This document shows, in pieces, positions 35,880 to 47,009 of a stretch of DNA of 64,000 nt. This DNA is from Apodospora peruviana (lineage: Eukaryota; Ascomycota; Sordariomycetes; Sordariales; Lasiosphaeriaceae), in the NCBI GenBank assembly GCA_033439685.1, contig JAUEDM010000011.1, positions 1 through 64,000 on the forward strand, written 5' to 3'. The notes beneath the pieces were generated by a model. It was not told the DNA's origin. It searched no databases and saw nothing but the letters and a program-made list of their open reading frames with translations. Each line of letters starts with the position of its first letter. Positions within the stretch are counted from its first letter, which is position 1. The position numbers and the translations under genes were made by a program.

Positions 35880-36063
35880 TGTGTGGGTGGGTAAAAGGTT
35901 GAGATGGGTATGGTTGGTGTTGGAACTGAGGGTTGAAAGGATATGCCAAAGGGAAATGAAAAGAATCCCGGGGTGGGAATGATGAAACTAGGGTGAGGAA
36001 GAGCATTGGAATCAACTGGTTATATATGCTCAAGGAGTGTATTGGTTTGTTTTTATTTTTTAC

Positions 36064-37621
36064 TACTCGCCCATCCGGGTCATGCCGTGGCTGAAGCCCC
36101 AGATCGTCACCTACTCGTCGCATTTCGTCGACAAGATCAGTGATGTAACGGATAAGTGAATTGCATCCTGCCGTATTCACGATGAACTGTCCCGGGCAGA
36201 TGCCATGGACATCTCGGGCACGGTGTCCATCAAACCGGCCACGGTTGGCGGCAAGGCCAACGGATCCTATGTCGACACGACAAGTTCAAGGCTAGCGACA
36301 ATCAACTTCCATTGCAGGTTAAGGTGATAAACCAGACACACGAGGCACCCGAATACTGCATTTTCAACAAGATCGACAAGGTGGACGAGAGCCGGTCTCC
36401 CGAGGTTTACGGTGTAAGTCACCCCTCTCCGCCTGGCGCGAATCGCTGACCGACTCTGTTTCCAGGACTGTTTTATCTCGGGCTGGGAGGAAGATGGCGA
36501 GCTCAACGCCATAATCTCAATGAAGGTGCACGACAAGTCCAAGATCTTTGAGATCAAGGCCGGACTCGAAGCCGAGATGTCGACGCCTACCATCAGCGAC
36601 AAGGTCACAGCAGACTTTAACATGCAGAAGAACAACCTGAGCAAGGAAACGGAGAAGACCATCAGTGTCAACTGGAGCGGTGGCGGTTCAATCAAAAACC
36701 CAACTAAGGATTGGAACATCGCCACTCTCAAAGAGGCTGCTGCTGCCTTTCCTGACCTCGTGGCCGTCACGCCCCAGCGAACTTACGCCATCTTGACAAA
36801 GTACACTTCGCTGGCCGACTTCCACGAAACGAAGGTCGAGTTTTCACCTCTCGATTACGAAAGCGCAGGTATCTATACCCGTGCACTGTTGGACCACTAC
36901 ATGGACTACAAGGCCATGTGGAAGGATATCTCGACCGGCGCCATACGAGCTCAAGGGCGGCCGTGCCACCATTGAGATGGCGAGCCCTTGCGAGGAGACA
37001 TACAAGCTCGCCACGATCTAACTACTGCCGGATAGCCAGGTCGACGCCAAGGCATTTGGGGCGAATCCAAATGAACCTGAGCCTAAGACACAGACACTCG
37101 CCATCACCGATGCCACTCAGCAACAAACCTCGCTTGAGACGCGGGTGCTGGTCACTCAGCAGGGGAACGTAATCAAGGCTTCTAATGCCCTGGAGGACCA
37201 TGATCCCGACAACTCGCCAAAGCAAATTTAGTTCCCTATCTTCAGTCCTACCTTTGTCGGCCTGATCCACGCTCGCAAAGTCTGCCGTTTCGAGATGGCC
37301 AAGATCGTCAACGAGGTTAACCTCGTAGCCTAGAATCCCAAGCTGTCAACCAACACGAGACGCAACGCCTATTTCTTGAACCTTCTTGTGTTCGAGCAGC
37401 TGCTTCCCATCCTCCGCTCCCTTTCCCCAGACAGCGTCAAGCGGGGCGTCAAGGACCCCAACGCTTCGGTCCTGCTCGGATGCGTGCCGCCCATTGAGGA
37501 ACCCGGCGCTCTTCCCCCGATTCATTTCCTCGACCACCCTCTTGAGAAACACGACATTCGGCCAACAGCGCAACACCCCCCGAATACGCCTCCTGCCGAA
37601 AATCCCGTAATCCATAACTAA
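36064..37621 (+). pseudogene. Broken conserved fungal protein of unknown family
   Basis: A long protein-like reading is spread over several frames. The pieces are MPWLKPQIVTYSSHFVDKI (about 36090), QVKVINQTHEAPEYCIFNKI, an intron (about 36414-36465), DCFISGWEEDGELNAIISMK, ISVNWSGGGSIKNPTKDW, TPQRTYAILTKYTSLADF, ALLDHYMDYKAMWKDIS, RKVCRFEMAKIVNEVNLVA, and LRSLSPDSVKRGVKDPNASV near 37420. The frame is lost near 36280 and 36945. Stops interrupt it near 37020, 37230 and 37332. The cytosolic-looking composition and many aromatic/Thr blocks do not identify a family to me. It is a pseudogene as written. Confidence 0.65.
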
Positions 37622-37875
37622 CGTCACCGCTGACGTGACCGCACCCTATACTCTATGGTTAGCATAAAGCGAGGAACACACTGGAATCTCCGGATGGCAA
37701 CTTTAGTCAAGGGTCTAAAGTTGGGCCACACGGCTGTGTAGGCTAGGCTCACCCATAAATCCCCCTTAGCTCAGGAGCGGCTCAGGTCACACACGAACAT
37801 AAATTGCTGAGGCCAACATTGGTGCAAAACATAGTGCTATTAAGAAGCCCATATTCCTTACGTACATCTTTCAAG

Positions 37876-37937
37876 CTTCTCTCTCTCTCTCTCTCTCTCT
37901 GTCTGTCTCTCTTTCTCTTCCGCTCTCTCTCTTTTCT
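37876..37937. repeat. CT-rich microsatellite
   Basis: A (CT)n run of about 12 units followed by imperfect CTGT/CTTT repeats. It lies between two pseudogenes. No function is implied. Confidence 0.8.
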
Positions 37938-38021
37938 CAAGTAGTACAACAGTTTGTGGGTACGCTCTTTTACCCATATTCCACCACATGCGTAACACTC
38001 TTTCTGAATTACTTCTACACC

Positions 38022-38667
38022 TTCAATAGCAGGTCAAGCCTTGGAGCATTATCTCTACAGTGCTTACTGCAATAATCATCACATGAAAACACAAGTTCCC
38101 GCCAACCTTCCGGTCAAAAAAGTAGCCAAACCCCATTGGCATGCCCATCTCACCAACTCCGACATAGGCATCCACTCGCGAGCTTAGAAACTTGTCGACC
38201 CTACCCTGTTCAAGCAGCTGTTTCACCTTGCGCGTCAAAGGCGAGACCCGCCCTTGCAAGCCCACCATGCTCTTGCTGCCGGATTTCTTCGTCAGGTCTG
38301 TCAATTCATACGCCTCCTCGGGAGTACGCGTCAGAGGCCACTCGACATAGGCATCCTTGCCCACCACAACACTAGGACGCACGAGCTCGTAATGGGTGTC
38401 GACTCGGGTGCAGCAGACTACCATATCCACGTCTGGGTCGGCGGCTAGGTCGTCAGCAGACCCGTATGCCTCGGTCTCGGCGAAGAGCTTGAGGTGCTCG
38501 ATGGAGTTCTTGGCCGCGTCGACAGACTAGTTGAGCAGCGCGACGATCTGGAACATGGACTTGCCGTGTTTGGAGGTTCGGTAGGGGAGATGGGCGATGC
38601 TGGCCCAGGATACGACGGATTTACCGGAGCAGGAGAGGCCGATTAGAGCGACGCGGATGGGAGCCAT
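38022..38667 (-). pseudogene. Truncated Gfo/Idh/MocA (Gal80-like) oxidoreductase
   Basis: It begins MAPIRVALIGLSCSGKSV, the Rossmann start of the NAD(P)-binding Gfo/Idh/MocA family. This is followed by IVALLN, then a TAG (38527-38529), then SVDAAKNSIEH, DPDVDMVVCCTRVDTHYEL, KDAYVEWPLT and MVGLQGRVSP. The expected catalytic-site phrase with Lys (EKP/EWP region) is retained. The C-terminal dimerisation domain is missing: after GGNL the reading turns into unrelated sequence ending at 38022. Only about 215 codons remain of a family usually near 370-400. It was probably a sugar-related dehydrogenase or Gal80-type regulator, now dead. Its neighbours on both sides are also unrelated to sugar metabolism. 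Confidence 0.72.
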
Positions 38668-40008
38668 GGTTGTTTGAGTAGCGGAAGAATAGTTTTATCG
38701 GAGTGTATGTTGCTGGAGAATCGATGCAAAGGTGTCTGAGAATTCAAGTCTTTTATATCTCGTCGAAGCTCCATGATACCTCAGAGGTTAGGCTCGATGA
38801 CAAATTGCAATTCGGTAGGTCTATAATATCGGACTTCATGACTTCCCGAGCGGTCATAGAATACCTTACAAGAGCATAAAAGTACCCGAGATGGGTAAGG
38901 TAGTTGAGCGGGCATGGCACGGTTTGGGTTGTTCGCCGTAGTCACCACTTTCTGCTACCCGGGCCTTTTCGGAAACTCGCCGAGCCGGGAAGTCCGTTCC
39001 GAGTTCACAGCGGCTCCGGTTAGTCCATATTGGCTATAGTCCATGAAAGAGTAAAAATGGCAGTCCGGCAATGTTATTTTTGTTCTTCTTTGGGTGTCAA
39101 GATCGTGTGATAGCTACATAAATTAAAAGAATTGATAGCCTCACCACCACCCCACTCTTGATCCGCGCACCACTCTTAAATACGCTTTTTCACAGCCAAA
39201 GAGATCAGAGGGAGTTCAGTCGAGTTGCCTTCCGTCTCGGCAGGTTCAGTTGGAAGGGACCTAGGTGCCTAAGGTATTCTTGCCGGTAGACAGGTTCGAT
39301 ACCATGCCAGTTGCCCACACCTGTCAACGTTTGGGCCAGTCTCCTGCGCCCCTTGCATGTACCACTAAGAGAGCTGTGGTCATAATCGGGCCTCATGTTA
39401 TTATCATGGGAAATCGAAATACGTACCTGTATTCAAGAGGCAATGTTGTCGATGTGTTGCATTGTTCGCGCGGCTTTCTACCCTCTCCACTTATTTTTGC
39501 CGCTCCGGCTAATGAGGACCACTGAAAGAGGCGGCAAGAACCAGAGCCAGATTCCATCTCGTAAGGGCCGGCGGTGTGGCCACATTGGTTGCCTACTGCA
39601 AGTAATTTGGCCATGATTCAATTCCGCTCTTTTCATTGGCAGCAGGGAGGTTCGCGAAGCTTTGCGAGTGCTACATCACGCGGAACCTCCCGCCCTTGCG
39701 ATTAAACTTGGATTGCGCAAGGTTTGCTAACCTCAGTTGGTCCCGATGTGTCGTCGTCTACTGCAATAAAGGTGCCATATATATGTCCATTCTAGCCCCC
39801 ATTTTCCCGTGCGACACACTCCGTCCGAGACCCCCTTGAAGGTGATTCTCATAGTGCGCGGTGAATATGAATTGCGGTAGCCATTTGTGTCTACGTCTCG
39901 GGGCCATCTCCCGCCATCTTGGCGTCTCCTTCCTCCAGATCAATTCGACATCGTCTGGCTATCTATCGTCTCCACTCCAAAACAGAGTTCAAGTCGAAGT
40001 GAGGAACC
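38668..40008. other. 1.3-kb intergenic region
   Basis: No gene, RNA or repeat could be supported. It contains the upstream region of the ankyrin gene. Confidence 0.5.
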
Positions 40009-42630
40009 ATGGATCCGATCACGATCGCTGCGGGGGTGATTGGGATCGCAAAGTCAATTTCCAGTGTTAATAGCGGGGTCCGCTGGATTGCTTCGCTGAG
40101 GAACGCTCCGGCCGAATTCGTGGATCTGCAAAACGAGGTATGTCCTTTTTTCTTCTTCTTATACTTCTGTCGCGACCCCCTTGTCTGTTCTTATGGAAAT
40201 ACTAATGAATATTTGAACTCTCCGGTTTCGTCAAATAAAATAGCTCGAGACAGTACGAGGCTACCTGCAGACCCTGCGACCCATCCTCGAGAACCTGCCC
40301 AACAATCCAAAGGCCGGCACGCCTCGCCCCGACCTAACACACATTGCTGAAATCTCGCAATCCCTGACGGCAGAAGTCCAAGACCTTGTGCAACTGACAG
40401 AGGCTTTCCGTGCCCAAGCGGTGCGTCTCGACCAGAATGGCCAGCCCCGAATCAAGAAAATCCGCTGGCGACGCAGCGTGTCGACCGTCGGCACCCATCG
40501 AGACCGGGTCCGTCGGATGAGAATGGAGCTGGCAAGCGCTGTGGGTCTCCTTGAGCCGGCCCAGTCTACGCTCATCCTGAGCGTGCAGCAAGCTTCTCGC
40601 GCCGAGATCCAGGCACTTCAAGCGACGCTTCGGGAAGCGACAGAGCGACTCGAGCTCTCCATCGCGGGACGCTTCTCAAATAACGCCACAGCCAAGGGTG
40701 CATATCCGAGCGTGTCGGGGAGTTCCGGACAGGTGACCTGCGCCGCTGAGAAAGAAGCCGGGCGCATGACTGCTGAACGGCATGAGATAGTCAACACCCC
40801 GGATCCATCCAGTAGTTCTCCGGAATACAACCCCGAATCTGGCCAAGTGTACATCCGTCTCCATACAGCTCCCCTCAGACGATGCGGTATCCTGTGCCTA
40901 TGCCAGTGCCATCGCAGCCACAGCGTACGAAGCAACCCCTACCGGCTACCTTGGTCGGTCCTGGGCAGTTTTCTCCTCGACTATAACTGCATCCCGGTCT
41001 GGGACCCTCGTCCATGCAACGATCCTCGATGCGTCAACCGAGCAGATGGCAACCCGTCGTACATCTCGCTCGTCTACCTCTTCCCCGCATGGCTTTTCAC
41101 CAGGGCACTACATTTGAGGGTCTCGTGGGGGACTCTGACAGACCGCGGGGCGTCGCTACACATCTCTGTGCCGCGGGTTCTGCCTTTCGACCACGAAATC
41201 TTTTGGGCAATCGATAATGCTCGGTTGGACATAGTGCAGTCAAATCTGTCATCTCGGAACGTATTTCCGAGTGACATCAGCCCTGGAGGCAGCTCCCTTC
41301 TCTTCTACGCCATCGCCAGGCAGCCGACCACGTACTGCCATAGTATAGCAAGCCTTTTATTGTCTTTGACGAAGGATCTGAATTTTGTGAATTATCAGGG
41401 AAGGTACAAAAAGACGAGGAGCTCAGCTAGCTGATGGAGTAACTCATGGCTAACGCTCAAGTGACTATTTCTGCTAGGTCGGCATTTAGTCATGCCCGCC
41501 TCTTGGTTCGCGCCCAAGCAGATGCCTACGATCCCAATCGAGTAGAATTATTGGAGAAGATATACCACCGCGGTGTAGAGAACTGCGAATACCCCACCGG
41601 GGAGACCCTCATCCACAAGGCCCTATTCCGTGACGGTACCGATCTATCGCTGGGAGAAGCACTGGCCCTCGACTCGTCATCTGTCGACATTAATACATTC
41701 GACGTGCTGGGTTATACGCCGCTCCACTGGGCTGGCCTCCGTTCCGATATGAACGCCGTGCAGTTGCTAATCCGTCACGGAGCTGACGTGAATAATAATG
41801 GAAGGCGAGAATTTACAGCCCTGCACAAAACGTACGGTCCAGAACACGTTCAGATCGTAAGTATGCTGTTCGACAACGGGGTGGACATCAATACAGAAGA
41901 TGATTACGGAAGAACACCACTTGTCAGAGCCGTTGAAGAGGAACATCTAGGCCTATTCACTTCGCTTCTATCCCGCGGCGCTCGGGCTGTACCCATGAGG
42001 TTATTCACCACTACTTCCATAGGTATGGGCGACTGAGTGGTCTATTTTCTTTCCGGCTCCAGCGATCACACCCCAATTCGTATTTCTCGTTGGCTTTGAC
42101 AAACACTGACTAATAGCACAGTACACTTTCTTGCTCACTTCTCGAGCCCGTCTGTTCAAATCCCCATGCTCAAGGCCCTGGTACGACAGGGTTACGATCT
42201 TGACGTCCCAAACGGGCTCGGCCGGACGCCCGTGTTTATGTCCGTATGGCACAACACAGCGGTTGGTGTCCGAGCACTTGCTGATCACGGAGCTGACCTG
42301 ACGCTCCGTGACAATCGAGGCGGCACGCTCCTTCACATGGCCGGGCAGTATGCCACACGGGACGTGTTCCGCCACTTGGAGGTCAGACTCTCGGGCTTCG
42401 TCAACCCGAGCACGCTGGACAACGAGGGCAAGACCGCCATGGTGTACTTTCGCGACAGGCTCCCACTGCCGAAGGAGGATGTGGACGCGTTTGAGAGCTT
42501 AGTTTGGACATTGAGGGTTGCTTGGGAACAGCGGGCTGTGCGCATCAGAGAAGTACCCGACGATGAGACTTCGGATGAGGAGGACGAGTTTTTTGATGCT
42601 ATGGAAACCTTGGATGTTGCTGGTACCTAG
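40009..42630 (+). CDS. Ankyrin-repeat protein with fungal NLR-type N-terminal domain
   Basis: CDS = join(40009..40137, 40244..41403, 41478..42022, 42122..42630): four exons in exact frame, 780 residues. The N-terminus (MDPITIAAGVIGIAKSISSV, then FVDLQNELETVRGYL) matches the helical start typical of fungal STAND/NLR-like and HeLo-like proteins. A central region of about 300 residues includes a Cys cluster (CGILCLCQCHRSH). The C-terminal half has ankyrin repeats: GYTPLHWAGLRSDMNAVQLL, REFTALHKTYGPEH, YGRTPLVRAVEEE, GRTPVFMSVWHN and GGTLLHMAGQY. An acidic tail (DDETSDEEDEFFD) ends the protein. No NACHT or NB-ARC nucleotide-binding site is seen. A cytosolic sensor or scaffold role is an inference from family architecture. 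Introns have normal GT/AG ends and CTAAC branch sites. Confidence 0.9.
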
Positions 42631-43328
42631 GTGAGTAAGGAGATGAAGGAGGTGGCCAACTAGGTTGGGGCCGGGCCGAACATAGGTCGTTCACGACTGG
42701 TGCGACCCTTTACGATTCTGGCTTGAGTAGCCGATCGTCTATGCACTTCGAGTCCGAGCTCGACGACGAGTATGGGTCAACTCAGCGGAAGAAGGCCCAC
42801 GCCATCAACTACCTCTCGGCGTAGTCGTGATTCTGGGCAGAGCTCATCAGAAATCACCACTACTGACGGGCTGTCTGTTACCCACACTGTCGTAACCCCA
42901 GCAGTCGCCGAGTGGTTGGGTTGTTCTGTGGAGATGTGATCGTGCAATAGCTACATCGCGGTAGCAATATGAAGTTGACAAATGAGCATGAGTAGTGGTC
43001 AGAGGAATAGAGCGTTATTTGTGGAAAACACAGAAAACGGTGGGCGCTAATGTTGGAACTCGGTGAGGTAACAGCAGGAGGATATGTACTGTAGGTTAGG
43101 TGGGGTGGGTTTAGAAATCGGTAGAAAGACGCCTTGAGGTGGCGTCTGTTTACTTTGATGAGGCTTCGTAATGTTCTGGCTATCCTCAACTGACGACCCT
43201 TCCTGGTGATCGTTTGATGTCCTCTTGCTCTCTTTCTTCTCGTTATGTTCGCCGACAGCACGGAATCACCATCTATCTTCCAACAGTGATTGTTGTCGGT
43301 GACAACCTCACCAGTTTATACAGACACC
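42631..43328. other. Intergenic region
   Basis: About 700 bp with no supported gene. It contains the terminator of the ankyrin gene and the promoter of the next (broken) gene. Confidence 0.5.
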
Positions 43329-44209
43329 ATGGTCACGTCCCTGATCACCTTCTTCGTGCTATATTTGCTGCCTGCTACGTCCCTTGCGCCAAATAATGGC
43401 AACTGCTACTATCCAAATGGAGCCATGTCCGACACCCAGAAGCCATGCGACCCCGACACCGAGACGAGCGTGTGCTGTAACGGGAAGTTTGGCTACGCAT
43501 GCATGGAGAACAAACTGTGCAATAAGGGGGGAAAATGGTTCGCGGAACTTGTACGGACTCGAAGTGGGAGTCTCAGGACACTGTCCCCAATACTGCTTCA
43601 GCTTGGGTGAGTTTCTTTGTTTCCATCCAGCCGGCGTGATGAACAATCTTCACCCTTGGGCTTGCCATGCCGCTGCTTCCTGCGCCTTTTACTAAGCCGA
43701 AAAAAAGTCTCAGTATAGGGATGGGAACCCCTTCGTCGTATCCTGCGAAAACGTCACAAAGACTACTCCTACGTTTGTCCCAAGAGTTCGGCTTCTGCTC
43801 CTCCCACAGCCACACCATCATCTACACCAGGTAATGATCTAGCTCAATGGCTGTCAACCGATGCGAAGGCAGGCATAACTGTGGGCACTGTACTAGGATT
43901 CGCCGCCCTCGCGGGCGCGTTCTTCACCTACTACCGCCACCGGCGTCGTGCGGTGGCTGCTAAGAGCAGCGGAGGACAACACCCGGAGGTTCGTACGGCG
44001 TATCCGGGGAGGACTACAAGGACGTCGCGCTGCCGGTCGATGCTGTTGAGGCACAAGCGACCCCGCTGGTGGAGGCGCACCCAACGCCGCTCGCGGCTGA
44101 GGCGCATACCACGCCGTTGGCAGAGATGCCTGGCGACGTGGTCAGTTTCTCTTCTGGGCTTTTCGAGGTGCCGGCCGAGATGCCGGGAGAGAAGGACTCT
44201 GAAGCATAG
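43329..44209 (+). pseudogene. Cys-rich membrane-anchored surface protein, frameshifted
   Basis: It starts with a signal peptide (MVTSLITFFVLYLLPATSLA). A Cys-rich ectodomain of the common fungal type follows, with NCYYPNG, CDPDTETSVCCNGKFGYAC and KMVRGTCTDSKWES. GHCPQYCFSLG then appears in another frame before a likely intron. Near 43860-43930 is a transmembrane helix (GITVGTVLGFAALAGAFFTY) and a basic RHRRR stop-transfer. A further frame change near 43990 leads to a cytoplasmic tail with short repeats of ATPLVEAHP/TPLAAEAH type, ending at TAG 44207-44209. At least three frame changes are needed, so it is a pseudogene. In the family such proteins are single-pass surface proteins of unknown role. 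Confidence 0.65.
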
Positions 44210-44315
44210 AGTGGGGAGGGGGAATGGACATTCATGATAACAGGAGTACATAAAAGAATTGCATTTGGCTGTTTAATGCGGTTTTGTTATTAGTTTTAGC
44301 GATGGGATTTGTGTT

Positions 44316-44689
44316 TGTTAGCGACGGTGCCCCGAGTTTCCACCAGCTGCCTGGCGGTCCCGAAGACCCGAGGAGTCGGGACTGCGGGACGAACACGGGG
44401 ACCCGTGGGTGCGGGACTTCGGGTCCATTTTCATTGGTCGTAGTATTTCTATATAGTCGCGAGAGTCTGGCACTCTCTGGGGGATTTATTATGGCAGTAA
44501 TCAATACAAGTACTTTGGCAATAGTTGTTGTGACAACTGCGCATCGTGTGTGTTCTGTGGAACCGATAATTTTTGTGATTACCCCCTACCTAAGACCTAA
44601 CCCCTTTGTGGCTCTGTGGAGCAACAGACTCTTGTGAGCCTTGTGTTGTCAGGGTTGCCCCATACACAGGTCATACACAGGTTGTTACA
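44316..44689 (+). repeat. Second copy of the LTR family (solo LTR)
   Basis: It begins TGTTAGCGACGG and ends GGTTGTTACA. It shares long near-identical stretches with 3004-3404, for example TAATCAATACAAGTACTTTG, ATTACCCCCTACCTAAGACC and GTGGAGCAACAGACTCTTGTG. The GC-rich 5' third is diverged between the copies. It is 374 bp with no internal element beside it. The flanks GTGTT and CTAAG do not match, so the target duplication has decayed or the insertion recombined. Confidence 0.85.
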
Positions 44690-45300
44690 CTAAGGCCGCC
44701 GCAATTCATCTACACCTGGATAGGAAGCACCAGTGTTCTACCCTAACCCTTCCCATCAATCCGGCTTATATCATCACCTTCTCGAAACAACCGTCTGTCT
44801 CGGCTGTTGAAAGCATGTGACATTAAAGCTCCTTAAGGACTGTATTCTCTGCGACCACTAGATGTAACGACCGCTGGCTTCTACCTCCGCGACGCAGTCC
44901 CCACAAGCAAGCTGGCTTCTCCGCGTCGGGTATCCAATACAACTCCCAACTGATATGTTCCATGTGTCGGTCAGTCAGTTAGGGTACTATTCAATAAACC
45001 CCGTATACGTTTATTGGGCCTAATGACGAGCGACACTATGTTGGTCTATCTCACTATTAGAACTGTGGCTTCCCATTCGAGCGGCAGGAACAATCAAGGA
45101 AAAATGAAATAATTAGCCGCTATTAGTCCTGCCTGGATGGCTCTGAGCCCCGCGGATGGGGACATTTGGCATGTACCCGACTATGCCTTGTCGGCAGTTG
45201 ATCCGGCACCTTGAATCGGACGCCTATAATTACCTCAATCCCACATCTCGAAGACATTCCACATCAAACCACGGGCAGTGGAGTTGCAAACCTCTGCAAG
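44690..45300. other. Intergenic region
   Basis: 611 bp without a supported gene. It holds the upstream region of the DUF8021 paralogue. Confidence 0.5.
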
Positions 45301-46266
45301 ATGTTCCTATCAACTCTCAGAAGCGGCTTCGCCCTAGGGGCTCTAGCCATCTCAGGCCAAGCATCTGTGGTCCTCGCAGCCGAATGCTCCCGTGAAGCCC
45401 TCCTAGCCACAGCAGAGAAATACATCGCCGCTCAAACCAGCGGCAACCTCAGCGATCTGCCAAACTCCTTCACAACCAACCACTTCACCTACCAAGAGAA
45501 CAACCAAATCATCTCCATCCAAAAGGGCGTGATCACCAAGCCCCTCAAGGTGGAATACAGCAGACACACCGCTGACACGGTCGCCTGTGCGTCTTACACT
45601 GAGCTCGTGGCCCTAACGCCCACACCGTATGTCATCGGCACACAGATCCGCCATGGTCTTGGGACCGGAACCGGAACCGGAACTACAGAAACTATCACAA
45701 TGATCGACAGCATCACAGCCACCACTGGAGCACTTTTCTTCAACGCCTCGGCGACATTGGCTCATTTCCGGACAGAAAGTTGGGGACCGCTGGAGGTGTC
45801 AACGCGTCCGAGTCGTAAGATGCTCCAGGATGCTATCGACGGGTATCTCGACCTGTGGGGCGGACCCGGCGGCCCAACAGCACTTTCACGTCTGCCGTTC
45901 GGCCGTCCGTGCGAGCGCACCGAAGGTTCGCGTTATATCAACTGCACTGATGGGATTCCGGCTGGTGGCCCGGTAGGTGGTAAAGAGAATGACATGCGCC
46001 GGTATGTGATTGACGAAGTGACGGGCTCGGCGGATGTGTTGTGCTCGTTCACGGCCGTGGGTAATATCCCTGATAGTCACGAGGTGAGATTCAGAATGGA
46101 AAGATTCGGTATGTGCATACTATTACGCTTTGTGCGATTGACGATGGGCCGGATTGGGGACCTACTTGTTTGGCGGCGAGGCAGGGGCGTGGTGGGAAGT
46201 CGACGAAGCGAGAAAGTTTACCATCTTGAGGTCCATGTACCCTGCTTTCGCAGCGGGATGCTATAG
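45301..46266 (+). pseudogene. DUF8021 secreted protein, frameshifted near the C-terminus
   Basis: A secreted protein of the fungal DUF8021 family (function unknown). It has a signal peptide (about residues 1-26), then CSREALLATAEKYIAAQTSG, GVITKPLKVEYSRHTADTVA, YVIGTQI, DAIDGYLDLWGG, INCTDGIP and RRYVIDEVTG. It aligns along its length with the intact paralogue at 58977-59822. After PDSHEVR (near 46090) one base appears to be missing. The family ending (NGKIRYVHTITLC) is present but one frame away and would stop at 46229; as written, the frame runs on with unrelated residues to 46266. A Gly-Thr repeat (GTGTGTGT) interrupts the middle. An assembly indel is possible. The product is secreted if made, with an abnormal tail. 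Confidence 0.72.
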
Positions 46267-46299
46267 GCCAACTTAACACATGCTACGACCCTCTCCGAG

Positions 46300-46930
46300 A
46301 AACCCGGGCGGCCGACACCAGTGCAGTGGCTGCTATCGCGCACACCTTCTTGGAGCTTCTGGATGACTTCGCGCAGCTGATTCAAAATCTCGTTCGAGAG
46401 ATCAAGCAGTATATAGATGGCAGTATATTTTTCATATCGCGGGAGCCATAGAAACACATTGTTGAAGTCTCTCTTATCTGGTAGCAGAACTCTCGGTCGA
46501 CATGTGACACTATTGCACGCTGGCACAAATAACAGCTGTTAGTCATGTTCTTCATCGGACAAGCAGTCTTGAGGTTGTTTTTGGGAGCCAAACTTACGGT
46601 TTCCAGAGTACAATAACTGGAGCACATGGTTGACGGTATTGGGGTCTTGCTCCTCCAAAGTGACTATGCCTTTGTTCGCCTCCTGTTGAAATAACGTCAG
46701 CTGACTTTTATTTCTGGGCCAAAGGCAGCCATTTGATGGAATGCGAAGTGCGCTACGCTTCTGGTGTCAGATTGCCATGAACGCTTTTAACTTACCGTGA
46801 AGTTTCCGGTAAGCGCAGCCTCAAAGCACTTCGATCGGGTGCATAGAATTAGTTTGTGAAGGTTCCAGACACGATCGGCGCACCTTGACCTGGCAGTCAG
46901 AGAAGGCCCTGGATTTGAACTGTCTAGAGA
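46300..46930 (-). pseudogene. BTB/POZ-domain gene remnant
   Basis: On the minus strand a BTB fold can be read as FSDCQVK, then after a one-base shift RVWNLHKLILCTRSKCFEAA (near 46880-46810). An intron follows, then EANKGIVTLEEQDPNTVNHV and LQLLYSGN (near 46640). A later helical piece has LPRYEKYTAIYILLDLSNEI and NQLREVIQKLQEGVRD (46330-46480). The pieces are in different frames with stops between them. BTB proteins mediate protein-protein contacts (for example Cullin-3 adaptors). Non-functional as written. Confidence 0.6.
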
Positions 46931-47009
46931 GTAGGATGCAATTAATTGCTACTCGAGTTTTGTCTTAAAGGGAACGGGGGATGGGTTGAGGTGATGACAT
47001 TAGAGGCAA

